A stretch of DNA of 64,000 bases from Coprinellus micaceus (lineage: Eukaryota; Basidiomycota; Agaricomycetes; Agaricales; Psathyrellaceae): positions 744,001 to 808,000 of the forward strand of contig OX596345.1 in the NCBI GenBank assembly GCA_951394405.1. The letters run 5' to 3'. This document shows positions 11,154 through 21,380 of this stretch, one piece after another; positions within the stretch are counted from its first letter, which is position 1, and every line of letters starts with the position of its first letter. The position numbers and the translations under genes were made by a program. Below the pieces are notes generated by a model. It saw nothing but the letters and a program-made list of their open reading frames with translations. It searched no databases and was not told the origin of the DNA.

Positions 11154-12983
11154 ATGTCTGCTGACGGGCCGTCACACTCAAGAAGCACCTCAGCTTCGAG
11201 TCCCCGAGGTTCGCTGGATAACCTCAACGGCGCTAACGACTTCCCAACCATAAATGGAGTCTACACAAACGGCAAGCAGGTGTCTCCACCTGCAGACGAT
11301 GCAGACTTGGATCCTACGGAACGCCTGCAACGAGAGCTGCAGAAGACAAAGGACGAGAAGGATGCGCTAGAGGCGCAGTACAATAACCTGCTCGGGAAGT
11401 TGACGGATATGCGGACGAGGTTGGGGACGAAGCTGAAACAGGACGCCGTATGTGATGCGTGTATACCTTGTCCGAGCGGGGTATGCTAACGCAGGATTGG
11501 GTGCATCTAGGAAGAACTGGATCGTCGAGAACAGATGATCCAGTCCCTGACGAACCAAGTCGACGATCTCACCGTGACGGTCGACACACTCAAGGAAGAG
11601 CTCATCACGTCGCACCAAGACGCTGAGCGCTCCTCGAAGGAGCTAGACGTCCTCCGCACGCAGACGCTTCAGGAGAGCTCCCACGAGGCGCTACAACGCG
11701 AGAGGGAGCTAAGGGAAACGCAGTTGGAGTTAGAGAGGTGTCGGATGGAACGGGACGAGTGGGAGAGGTCGGCGTTACATGAGAAGGCGCTCGCGGAGGA
11801 CGTCCGGGAGACAATGGAGGGGGTGCAGAGGGAGTTGGATCTGGAGCGGGAGTTGAGGACGAGGGAGGCGGAGGGACTTGCTGCGGAGCAAGAGAATACC
11901 GCAAATCTGCAGTCGGTATTGCAGGACTTCCAAGCTGGTATGTGTATTCTTTGATGATTAGCGTCTACGGAAACCTCTGACGCGTAGGTACATGGCCACA
12001 GCTAAGGACCATGAGCTACGACAAGCAGTCAAGGACTACGAGTCCCAGCTGCAGCAGGTCACTCTGTCGTTAGCAGAGTTCAAGCATCGGGCACATACCG
12101 CCGAAGTGAGATCCGCAGTCCGCGTAACCATGAATCGCTGAACCAACGCCGTCTTCTAGCTCAAGTTGGAGGAATCCCAGTCAAATATCACGCGGACCAC
12201 AGAGCTAGAAAACCAAGTGAAGGAGAAGAACCTTCTCATTGGTAAACTACGGCACGAAGGTTCGTACCTAACCCTCTGCTCTCTTACCCTCCTTGCAACT
12301 TATTAAATCACTACACTTAGGCGTAATCATGAACGAACACCTCGTCGAAGCTCTTCGGCGGCTACGCAAAAACTCTAGCGAAACGAACGTTGACCGTCGG
12401 CTTGTTACGAACGTCCTGATGTCGTATATCACGACTCCGCGCGGAGACACCAAGCGATTCGAGATGCTGAAGCTGCTCTCTTCGATATTAAATTGGACAG
12501 AGCAAGAAAAAGAGAAGGCTGGCATCCAGAAGGCGGGCTCTGGAGGTGGGACGCTGGCGTCGCCGTCGAGTGGGTTCTGGGGACGGTCGTTGTCGTCTGG
12601 GGGACAACACTCGCCTGCGAAGAGTCCGACGGACAAGTCGGAAGAGACCGAGGCATGCATCTCACTCACTTCTGTTGTTCCTTGTGATACTTATTGTTTC
12701 CCTTTTATAGTCGTTTTCCCGATTATGGGTAGAGTTCCTGTTGACAGAAGCAGCAGCGGGATCCGGAGAACCTGGGTCAGGTTCAGCCTCGACGACTCCA
12801 GCCCGGGCCAACATGTCACTTCCTGGAACCCCTGCAACGGGATTGCAGAACCTGAGTCCACCGAAGGTTGGGCGGAGATTATCGTCGTTGTCGGCGATAG
12901 CGAGCACACCAGATCTTACGGCTCTTCCTGGTTCGAGGAAAGGGAAGGAGAGAGTGCATATACCTTTGCCCGGGGATTCATAG
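11154..12983 (+). CDS. RUD3: golgin with GRAB domain, Rud3/GMAP-210 type
   Basis: A cis-Golgi coiled-coil tether. In yeast Rud3 binds the GTPase Arf1 through its GRAB domain and helps capture ER-to-Golgi vesicles. Six exons: 11154-11447, 11511-11937, 12002-12105, 12160-12259, 12321-12652 and 12711-12983. The N-terminus is low complexity, then a long heptad-type coiled coil fills most of exons 1-4 (for example ERLQRELQKTKDEKDALEAQ). The GRAB domain is in exon 5: NEHLVEALRRLRKN, then VDRRLVTNVLMSYITTPRGD and KRFEMLKLLSSILNWTEQEK. A short conserved tail, SFSRLWVEFLLTEA, opens exon 6. Intron 5 (12653-12710) starts GC instead of GT; without removing it the frame runs into unrelated sequence. A neighbouring long plus-strand frame through 13552 is an artefact of reading through this intron and across the antisense of RPC31. 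Confidence 0.88.
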
Positions 12984-13255
12984 CTCCCGCTTTAACCCCT
13001 GGTTCTTCTTACTGGCCTTACCCTCTTTCTGGTCCTTCCGAAAGCTACCATGCTTCGCGAGTCGCGCTCCCTCACCCGCTCAGGTACTATCGTACTTTCC
13101 CTCCCACTTCATATACACATTTTAATTTAGCATCCCATTCAGTCAAGTTGTACATAGTATACGTTATACGGATACCATTCAAAGGACCAAGATACCCTCT
13201 CGAATCCCTCCTACTGGGAGAACGTGCACAGATGCAGATGTCCGTCGTTTGCCTA

Positions 13256-14148
13256 TTAATCATAGTCTCCTCCTACATTGCGAATAATTTAGTCAGTTCG
13301 ACGTATTTCGCGATGTTCCAATCAACAGGGCTCACCTCCGCCATCGTCCCCTGCGCCTTCGCCGAGGTTATCGAAGTCGTCGTTTTCACCATTGTCGAAG
13401 TAGTTCTCGGCGTAATCGTTGTCATACTCTTCGTCGACGTCGTAGTCTTCAGCTTCCCCTTGAGACCCGCCAGCGTCGGAGCGTTCGTCGCCGGACTTTT
13501 CTTTATCTTCGTCGTCCAGGAGGTCGTCGAGATTGATTTTGGCTTTGCCTGATTTTGTGACCGCTGTAAGGACGAAAGGGGGTGAGATAAGGCTCGGATA
13601 AGGTGGATAGGAGAGACAAGTACCTGTTTTTCGTCGTTTAGGGTTGAAGTAACCTTCAAGGAGGTCGGTGGGGAAGAAGGGTTCGTGCAGTTCTCTTCTC
13701 TTCAATGTTGGTTGGGAGACCAGGGTGGGTCTGTACTTGTCGGAATACCGGGGAAGTTCTGGGCGAGGGGGAGGAATATGAGTATTGTGGGCAGAAATGG
13801 GACCTCGGTATGCTCGCACCATTCGTCTTCGTCTTCTCAACAACGTAGTACTGCGACGTCCTCAGCTTCTTGACCAGCCCAAGCTGGCGTTCAGCAGTGG
13901 CCTTCTCGTCGTCCGTCGGGTCGGTGAACACAGGCAGGTGCCTCGACTATATCCATAGACCTAACATCAATGACTACGAATCCCAGGACGCGTGTTGAAT
14001 GGAAACGCACAGGATACAGCGCCGTCGCCTCCCTCGACAAATTCTGCAGATCGGCAAATGTCAGGCCCATTGGAGGCTGCGACGCCCCGCCTCCAAAGCC
14101 TCCTCGACCGCCTCCTCGCCCACCAAAGCGTCCTCCTCCTCTAGACAT
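13256..14148 (-). CDS. RPC31: RNA polymerase III subunit RPC7/Rpc31
   Basis: Subunit of the Pol III-specific C82/C34/C31 subcomplex needed for initiation. Five exons: 14148-14011, 13946-13820, 13758-13624, 13563-13336 and 13272-13256 (214 residues). The N-terminus is an RG/GG-rich start, MSRGGGRFGGRGGGRGG, followed by PPMGLTFADL, as in other Rpc31 proteins. The middle carries PVFTDPTDDEK, RYSDKYRPTL and FFPTDLLEGYFNPKRRK. The C-terminus is very acidic and ends in Gly-Gly-Asp-Tyr-Asp. The last exon is only 17 nt; I include it because it restores the typical GGGDYD ending, whereas reading on gives a short stray tail. The exon 1/2 junction has an alternative donor (GTATCC, 8 nt earlier); the chosen one keeps ALYP. 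The gene diverges from YRA1 with 250 bp between starts. Confidence 0.88.
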
Positions 14149-14398
14149 GCTGGGTACGTGAATAGGGGGGCCTGGGATGGTGGGTGACTCGAAAAAGAGT
14201 GAGCGTTAAGCGCCCAACGAAAAGCGGAGTGAGATCCTTGATTCAAACTCCGCCAGCCTTCATAAAGGCATGCCGAGCACAGCCTGTCCATTCCCCATTC
14301 ATTCTTCCCCCCACCAACCACCACCCCGCCGCCACCTCCCTCGCCGTCCTCAGCGTTGACAACCCCCAGAAACCCTATATTCAACTAATTCAAACGAA
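14149..14398. promoter_or_regulatory. shared promoter RPC31 / YRA1
   Basis: 250 bp between the divergent start codons of RPC31 and YRA1. Two essential nuclear genes share this space, so a bidirectional promoter is likely. No specific factor site was identified with confidence. Confidence 0.5.
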
Positions 14399-16062
14399 AT
14401 GGACAAGAGCCTTGACGAGGTGTGTACTTTTTCCCGGTGCTGCGCGTCGAAAATCGCGGTGACTCACAAAGCCCATTTTCAAAGATTATTGCCACCAAGC
14501 CCAAGACTGGCCGTCGTGGTGGAGCTCCTCGCCGTCGTGCTACACCCACCGCCCGCACCGCCGTGCTTGGAAAGCCCCAACCCATCGTCGCTCAGAAGGT
14601 CTCAGCAGTCGCTGCAGGCAAGGCCGTCGACGGTGTCGGCGCTGCCGCGGAGAAGATCGTCGTCTCCGGTCTTCCCCTTGACGTGAACGAGGGCCAGATC
14701 AAGGTAAATACTCGTGTTGCGTGCATTTCGCGTGGACGGTGTGGCTGACGGTGCTTTTTTCAGGATCTGTTTGCCTCGACCATTGGCCCCGTTCGCGAAC
14801 TCAACCTCTCCTATAACGCCCAAGGACGGTCCAAGGGCATCGCCACTGTCACTTTCTCGAGGAAAGGCGACGGCAACAAGGCCTACAAGGAATACAACAA
14901 CCGACTCATCGATGGCAGTTAGTATCGCCTCTCCCTCCTGCTCACTCCACTTTCCACAAATTTGGTCCCTGTTGAATACGGCAAGCCTCCCTCCGTTTCG
15001 GCTTGCTGCTTGCTTGCTTGTGCGAGTTCCCAACCAGTGAATCCGCGGCTCCCTGTCTAGCTGTCAAGTCGCCCGGTCGCTGCTGCTCGCCTCTGACCAG
15101 CCGGACGGACCAACGCCCCGAGGTGTACACCTTCCGTCAGATAAACAGAGCCCGCACTTTCATCATGACACGAGGATTGATCACCCTCTGTGCTCTGAAG
15201 GGCTCTGGTTTTATCCTCCTCGAAGATGCAATCGGAGCAACCGTGGGGTACGATTCGCGCAGCAGGAGTGACGACGATGCAGGTTCCCTTTTGTTGGTTT
15301 ACCCGGCGGGTCATGTGACGTGTTCGGATTCGACGAAGGCCGTTGGTGCGGTAGTGGGTGTGGTGGTGCTTGTACCGCTGAATCCGTTCCAGCCAGTGCT
15401 GTAGTTGAAGAAGACCCCCGCGGTATGTTCCAAGCAAGGTTCGAACCAAGATGATGGGCAAGGAAGGCTTGATCATGCCCAGAAGTGGGCGAAGATTAGC
15501 ATCGGGCGACGAACAGAGACATAGCGTGGTGAAACTTGGTAACAAGAAGGCTCATCGCGGAATTCGACTGCCTACCTCTTTCTCTTCTCACTGTTCATCT
15601 TGCGGTCTCCCCTCTCGATCCCTTGAACCGTCGGCTAATCAGAGTAACCCTCTCTCCTCCGCTTTTCCTCGAATTCGCCCATCTAGACCAGCCCATGAAG
15701 ATCGAAATCGTCGTCGACCCCATTCGCGCCGTTCCTCTTGCTGCCCGTGTTGCTGCTGCCCCTGGTGGCGCCGCTAAAACTGTTGCTCCCCAGCAGAGGT
15801 TGGTCCTCACCTCTTCCTTCCCTGGATCCCTTGCTCAGACCTCGTGTAGGACGACTGGCCCCGTTCGCCGCCGCCGTGGCGAGAGGGCACCTCGCGCCCC
15901 CAAGGCCGCCCCGAAGACCGCCGCCGACCTTGACGCCGAGATGGAGGTACGCTTGAGACAACCTTGCTGTTTAGTTCTAGTTTGCTGATCTCTGTTGTGT
16001 AGGACTACACTGCCCAGGCAAGCGCCCCCGCGGCTGCTCCTGCGCCTGCGGCCACTGCCTAA
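14399..16062 (+). CDS. YRA1: mRNA export adaptor Yra1/ALY/REF
   Basis: Adaptor that binds mRNA co-transcriptionally and recruits the Mex67-Mtr2 export receptor. Six exons: 14399-14419, 14485-14703, 14764-14917, 15687-15798, 15850-15946 and 16003-16062. Order of parts: a 7-residue first exon (MDKSLDE, the conserved N-terminal REF box), a basic RG-like stretch (KTGRRGGAPRRRA), one RRM (KIVVSGLPLDVNEGQIK, then LFASTIGPVREL, then SKGIATVTFSRKGDGNKAY), MKIEIVVDP closing the RRM, a second Arg/Gly part (PVRRRRGERAPR) and the C-terminal acidic REF box TAADLDAEMEDYT before an Ala/Pro tail. Five phases agree. Intron 3 is 769 nt, more than ten times the usual size here. In Saccharomyces cerevisiae YRA1 also has one unusually long intron through which the protein limits its own expression. 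Confidence 0.9.
14918..15686 (+). other. unusually long YRA1 intron
   Basis: 769-nt intron with ends GTTAGT and CTAG. Other introns in this gene are 50-65 nt. It interrupts the RRM between residues Gly and Asn-Gln-Pro-Met. I saw no convincing snoRNA (no C/D box pair with proper spacing) and no coding exon inside. A GGTTCGAACC word near 15438 looks like a tRNA B box but no cloverleaf can be folded around it. Confidence 0.7.
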
Positions 16063-16634
16063 GGTTGTTTTTGGTGTTGTTTCCTTTTGATGAAGTGTTC
16101 GTTGTAATCTTAGCCTGTCTGCGTGGCCTCGCCGCGGTATAATATGTCTATCTGTTGCCACTATACCCTCCCCATTCTCGTGTCTTTTCGCCAATAGTCG
16201 CGTCCCTTCACTTGTCACTGTATAGATATGTTCGATTATCGACTTGCGTATTGTGCGACAGCGAACGTCCTGTGTGATCCACTCTAACCGCCGTGAAACG
16301 ACCTACCTGGGGGCGGCCATGGAACGATTCCAAGGGATTTCACTGGATACCCGCTTGGTGATGGGAACACACGGCCACGTGTTAAAATCGGAGAGATTGG
16401 TTGTCGAAAATATGAAGTGAGCTGATTTGCGGAAAAAGAATCAATAAAAGGGGCGCCTCATTAGTTGGCAACCTCGTCCACTTCTTCCTGCCCCTTCCAT
16501 CTCCCCTGTGAGTTTATTTCCTGCTCTTCCTCGTCGTGTCCGGTGTCGCGTGCAGCGGTGCATGCACTCGAATTTCGTCTGGAGTGGATCGCTGACAATG
16601 TTCTCCCCGACAGTCCTTACATTTCTCTCGCACA

Positions 16635-17918
16635 ATGTCTGGCCAGACCCCTCTCGCCGATGGACGCGTCCAAAACCGCATAGAAAACTACAACGCCTTC
16701 TGGAAGGATGACTTGAGCAAGGAGGAGGAGGAGGATAACAAGTCTCGTCTGGACAAGTACACTGAGGTCGTCAACGGTACGTGGCAGTATCACATGGATC
16801 CTCGTCACGTCCCCTAATCCCTCTCTGTTCTCCCTGCAGGCTACTACGATGGTGCTACGGACCTCTACGAGTACGGCTGGGCTCAGTCCTTCCATTTCTC
16901 CCGCTTCTACAAGGGAGAGGCCTTCCTCGCCTCGCTTGCTCGTCATGAGCACTATCTGGCCTCCCAGATGACCCTCCGTCCTGGTATGCGTGTCCTCGAT
17001 GTTGGGTGTGGTGTTGGAGGCCCCGCAAGGCAGATTGCGATGTTCTCCGACGCGAACATTACCGGTCTCAACAACAACGACTTCCAGATCCAGAGGGCGA
17101 GGAAGTACACCAAGAGCTTGGGTCTGGAGAACCAGGTTCAGTTCGTCAAGGGTGACTTCATGAAGCTCTCGGAGCAGTTTGGCGAGAACTCGTTCGATGC
17201 TGGTGAGTGCTTGTTCCTTCATCACACGATATGCCAGGGCCTGACGTATTCCTCTTAGTCTATGCTATCGAGGCTACCGTCCACGCTCCCTCATTCGAGG
17301 GTGTCTACGGCGAAATCTTCAAGGTCCTCAAGCCCGGAGGAGTTGTACGTTACCATTTTGTCGCGACTGCCAGCAAAGTTTCTGACATGCCTATCCCATC
17401 ATTCCAGTTCGGTGTCTATGAGTGGGTGATGACCGACGACTGGGACCCCTCCGTTCCCCGGCACAAGGAGCTCGCCCACCAGATCGAGCTCGGCAACGGT
17501 ATCCCTGAGATGCGACACATCTCCACCGCGCGCCAAGCGCTCAAGAACGTAGGGTTCGAGATTGAGCACGAAGAGGACCTGGCGGATCGCCCCGACGAGA
17601 TCCCGTGGTATTACCCTCTTGAGGGTGATGTGAGGAAGGCACAGACGGTGTGGGATTACTTTACGGTGTGGAGGATGAGCAAGATGGGGCAGTTCTTTAC
17701 GCATAATGGGGTGTGGGCGATGGAGAAGTTGGGTTTCATTCCGAAGGGAACGTGGTCGGTGGGTGAGTCGCTTAGGGTGGCGGGTGAGGCACTTGTTGCG
17801 GGCGGACAGGCTAAGGTGAGCGGTTATCCTTCTCTCATCGTATCATCCTTGTCTTACCATGGTTCTCTAGCTCTTCACGCCAATGTACCTCGTCGTCAGC
17901 CGCAAGCCCAAAAATTAG
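16635..17918 (+). CDS. ERG6: sterol 24-C-methyltransferase
   Basis: Transfers a methyl group from S-adenosylmethionine to C-24 of the sterol side chain (lanosterol or zymosterol) in ergosterol synthesis. Acts at the ER and lipid droplets. Five exons: 16635-16776, 16840-17202, 17259-17344, 17408-17815 and 17871-17918, 348 residues, close to the family size. Motifs: [20 protein letters not shown] (sterol-binding region I of SMTs), the SAM-binding glycine motif [34 protein letters not shown] (the conserved acidic YEAT-type segment), LKPGGV, and the C-terminal SMT domain with GNGIPEM and PLEGDV. The terminal exon gives [11 protein letters not shown], the usual ending. All introns are GT-AG and 52-63 nt. 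Confidence 0.95.
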
Positions 17919-18274
17919 ACGCTTTCACCCTCTTCGACATTCGCTATCCCCTGCATTATTATAATATCCTAATTTGTAGAGTGCTCGCCATCTGTATACC
18001 CCTCTACCATCATAGAATACACATAATGGGATTCAATAGAACCGCCACCCAACTGTCCGCCCATGGTTCCTTCCATTCTTTCTACCACCCAAAACCTGCA
18101 GGCAAGCCAAATTGGAACCACCTGCGAGAATCCATTTCATAGAACCTCGGCGTTTGCCGCAATCCCGTGTCAGGGGTTGCTCCAGGGCTCCCCTGGCACC
18201 GCGTGGCATCCAAACCCGAACCACAAGCGTCTGTATCTCAGCTGCCAGGATAACGCTTCGGCCTCTTACACCTT

Positions 18275-20708
18275 ATGTCGAGCGATCCTAGGGTAACGAA
18301 ATCCCGACAGCCAAAGGCCTACACCGACGAACAGTTGACGTTCCTCAGAAGGTGTGTACACAACTGAATGTCGTTCAATTGAGAACCCGAGGTTTCCTTG
18401 CCGTTTGGACCCTGCGCGGGCTGTGAGCCTCGTGGTGTCTGGCCCAGGGGTGGTTCAGGGAGAGCGAGCCGGCAGCAGCGGGATGACACCGGCAGCGCCG
18501 CTCTGTTGAATGGACGGGGGAAGGAGATGCCGCCACAGGCTCGCGTATGTGTTTCGCATGGAAACCGAAGCGATTCATTCCAAGCTTGGGATGTCGCTTT
18601 CCTTTTCGCGCCATTTCCACCCCTGTTGGTCCCCCTGGTACTCCCAGGGCCCAAGCTCTCGCCTTGCCGGCTTCGAATATACTTAATTCTACCCTCGCTG
18701 GGGATACGGTATCCAAGCGTCCGAGTCCCTGGTTGCGCAGTCTACTGTATACTTGCTTTACTGACACGTGGTTGTTAACCTCTTTTCCTTGTGGTATTCT
18801 TATTACCCCGCGATTCGAATCGACGGCAATTCGCGGCTGTGGTGCATAGTTATCTGCCGGAATATGAGAAACGGAGTCAAGGTTCGATAAGAGGCGACTC
18901 GAAGAAGTTTGCGTTCCAGAAGGCGGCGGAATATATCCAGGCGTTTGGGATAAGCGCGGAGTTCATTGGAGCTGACGATGGGGAGACGAGGTTTAAAGAG
19001 GTACGTTCTCTACCCAGTTCGCTTTTCCCGAGCCGTGCGCTAACTTCACAGCGTGCTCTTCATTGCCTTCGGCGGAATAACCTGGGTTGTCATGTGAACT
19101 TGGTTTGTCGGGCAATAGCAAATATACAACTGGTTCAAGAATACAGTGGGGAGGAACAGGCGGAAAGCGGAGGGAAGGACACGCGCCTCCACGTCCAAGA
19201 AAGCTAACGCCCTCAACGGGAGCCCCGAAAAAGGTATGCAACATACCACCCCTTCCCTTCCTTTCTACTCCGACTCCCCCGTTGTCGTTTTGCCTCATCT
19301 CACTCTCGTAAGACACAACTCTAATTTTCAACTCCCCGATGCCCAGGTAGCCCCATTGCAAATGGATCATCAAGCCTTTCCCCTGGCACTGCAGCGGCGA
19401 TGTCGTGGAATTCCAATACGAGTCTGAGTCCGTACCCTGGACACCACGTCGAACAGGGCCATAGCGCTTCTGATTCTGCGAAAATGCCTGGTTCGTCGTC
19501 GTTGGGGCAGGCTATGAGCCCGATGTACGGCCCTGTACAGACGCTTGGGTCGTCGATATCACCAACTCATGCCACCTCACCCAATGCGCATACCCATGTC
19601 CAGCACGGACATCCCCATGCCTCTCATGGGGGACACTCGAGCCTGGCTCAGGCTAACTCCGCACTACGGCCGACCCCCAACGTTGGGCTCGTCACCCAAG
19701 GCACCCTCCGCGATGCCTTTCTCAACCTCGATGCCTCCAGCCTCGCCAACCTCATACAGAACTTCGTCGCAACCCAACCACACACTCCCACACCTCTGAC
19801 CACTGTCGTCGAAGCGCTATTCGAGGCGACCATCGCCGAGGCCCCAGCATACAACAGGGACCCAACGCAGCTGGTACGGAGGTACTTTGAGGCTGCAGCA
19901 TATCTCGGGAGTGGCCCTGGGGGTGTCATGCATGCAGGTGTGGGGGGGTCGGCGGCGGCGGCAAGGGCGCTGCAGATGGCGGTTAGGAGGAATAGCGTGT
20001 GGGTGGGAATGGAGAAGATCGTCTTGGCTACGAGTGCGACGAATGCTCAGGCCAATACGGGGTTGAGCTCGGGGTATGGGAATTCGGGGGCAGGGCAGGG
20101 CTATTATCATGGAGGTGCGACGTCTATGGCGCCGCAGAATGGGGCAGCGACTCCGGGGATGGGGTCGGTAGCATCATCGCTTACGGAGGATATGCAGAGG
20201 ATTGCGAACGAGAGGCAGAGGAGGAAGGATCATATTCAGTGGGCGAGGATTCATGCGGCGGCGTTGGAGCTTGGGATGATGAGCCAGGTTCTTGCTAATG
20301 GACGAGGAAGTAGTTCTTCCTCGAGCTTGACGCCCGATGGTCATCCTGTAACGGATGAATCGCGACATGGGTACGCTACGAGCAGAGCATTTTCAGAGAT
20401 AGTGGCGAGAGATTCGGTGTGGGAGGCGGATGAGGCGGAGTGGGTTGCGGGGATGTATGTGTTGAAGTCGCTAATTAGGACGGGTGTGAGAGGAGATCGA
20501 AGACAGAGGGAAGAGTATGGTGATATGTTGAGGAGTTATGAGAGTAGATGGAAGGAGATCAAGGACGAGGTTAGGCAGACTATGGTGATGGTATGTTGGG
20601 CTCGAATCTCCGTGTTGAATATCTCTCTGAAATGTTCATTCTATCTAGGAGGCACTCATCACTGCAAAGGAGGATCTGGTGAGGCTAGAAGACAATTCCA
20701 TGGCCTGA
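18275..20708 (+). CDS. putative nuclear DNA-binding protein
   Basis: Five exons: 18275-18351, 18850-19000, 19119-19233, 19347-20590 and 20649-20708 (548 residues). The N-terminal module runs KAYTDEQLTFLRSYLPEYEK, then a basic RGDSKKFAFQKA, and ends QIYNWFKNTVGRNRRKAEG, a pattern seen in many basidiomycete proteins of presumed DNA-binding role. The middle is low complexity, rich in Ser, His and Pro (HHVEQGHSASD, HTHVQHGHPHASHGGH). The C-terminal half is helical (RDAFLNLDASSLANLIQNF; IQWARIHAAALELG; EALITAKEDLVRLED at the end). Intron 1 is about 500 nt, so an unrecognised extra exon in it is possible. I do not recognise a named orthologue; the DNA-binding role is inferred from the basic N-terminal module. 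Confidence 0.68.
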
Positions 20709-21380
20709 TTATGTCGCGTTCAATGTTGGTTATACTCTCATGCCGTGCGTGTACTATTAATTCTATTCGTGTTGTCTGTATGTACGATACTACACATGTA
20801 CTCACTCGGGATCTATCTATTCCTCACTGCGCTCTCCCTCTTTCACGACCCACTCCAGGCTGCACCCGCCCTCGAGATGCATGTCAGTGTCAATGGCGTG
20901 CAATGGTTTCAAAGTCCGCAATGGGGAGCCAACCGCTTTGACCAAATGCAGGAGCGTTGTTTCTTTCATCCCACCACCATCACAACCTCATTCACGCCTC
21001 CTCCCCGTGGATACGCCCTCAATGGGCCCCATCTCCTCGCGGATGATCATTTCCATACACCATAGACGAGGGTGATATGGGCGTCAAGGATCCTCTTCCA
21101 ATGGCACACAAAGACCCGTCCTACACAATGACCATAGCATCCGGCAATGGTAACATGAGGCATTGAGCCACTCGGATCCAGTGTCGTCCGCGCAAAGCCA
21201 ATGTCGACAGCACTCAATGGACTATAGGCAAAGCAATGGATAAGCTCTACTTAAATGGCTCTGGGAGGTCGCCATTATGTTGCACCCGTTTCCGTTCCAC
21301 CCCAACCTTCGACGCGAAGCCACACCCAACCAACCAACACCTCCCCATTCCATACTATTCTCTCTAGTCAACTGCTAGAG
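20709..21380. other. intergenic, no gene seen
   Basis: About 670 bp between two plus-strand genes. Open frames here are short and unsplicable. The distal part (21250-21380) is C- and T-rich upstream of the next start codon, as expected for a core promoter and 5' UTR. Confidence 0.45.

Noticed and set aside
12293..13552. A 419-codon plus-strand open frame
   Set aside because: It is exon 5 of RUD3 read through its GC-AG intron, then out of frame, and finally the antisense of RPC31.
15003..15404. 133-codon open frame inside the long YRA1 intron
   Set aside because: No family resemblance, and the sequence lies between two exons of the RRM whose phases join correctly.
15430..15450. tRNA-like B box (GGTTCGAACC) in the YRA1 intron
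   Set aside because: The flanking five bases on each side do not pair as a T stem, and no acceptor stem or anticodon arm can be drawn on either strand.
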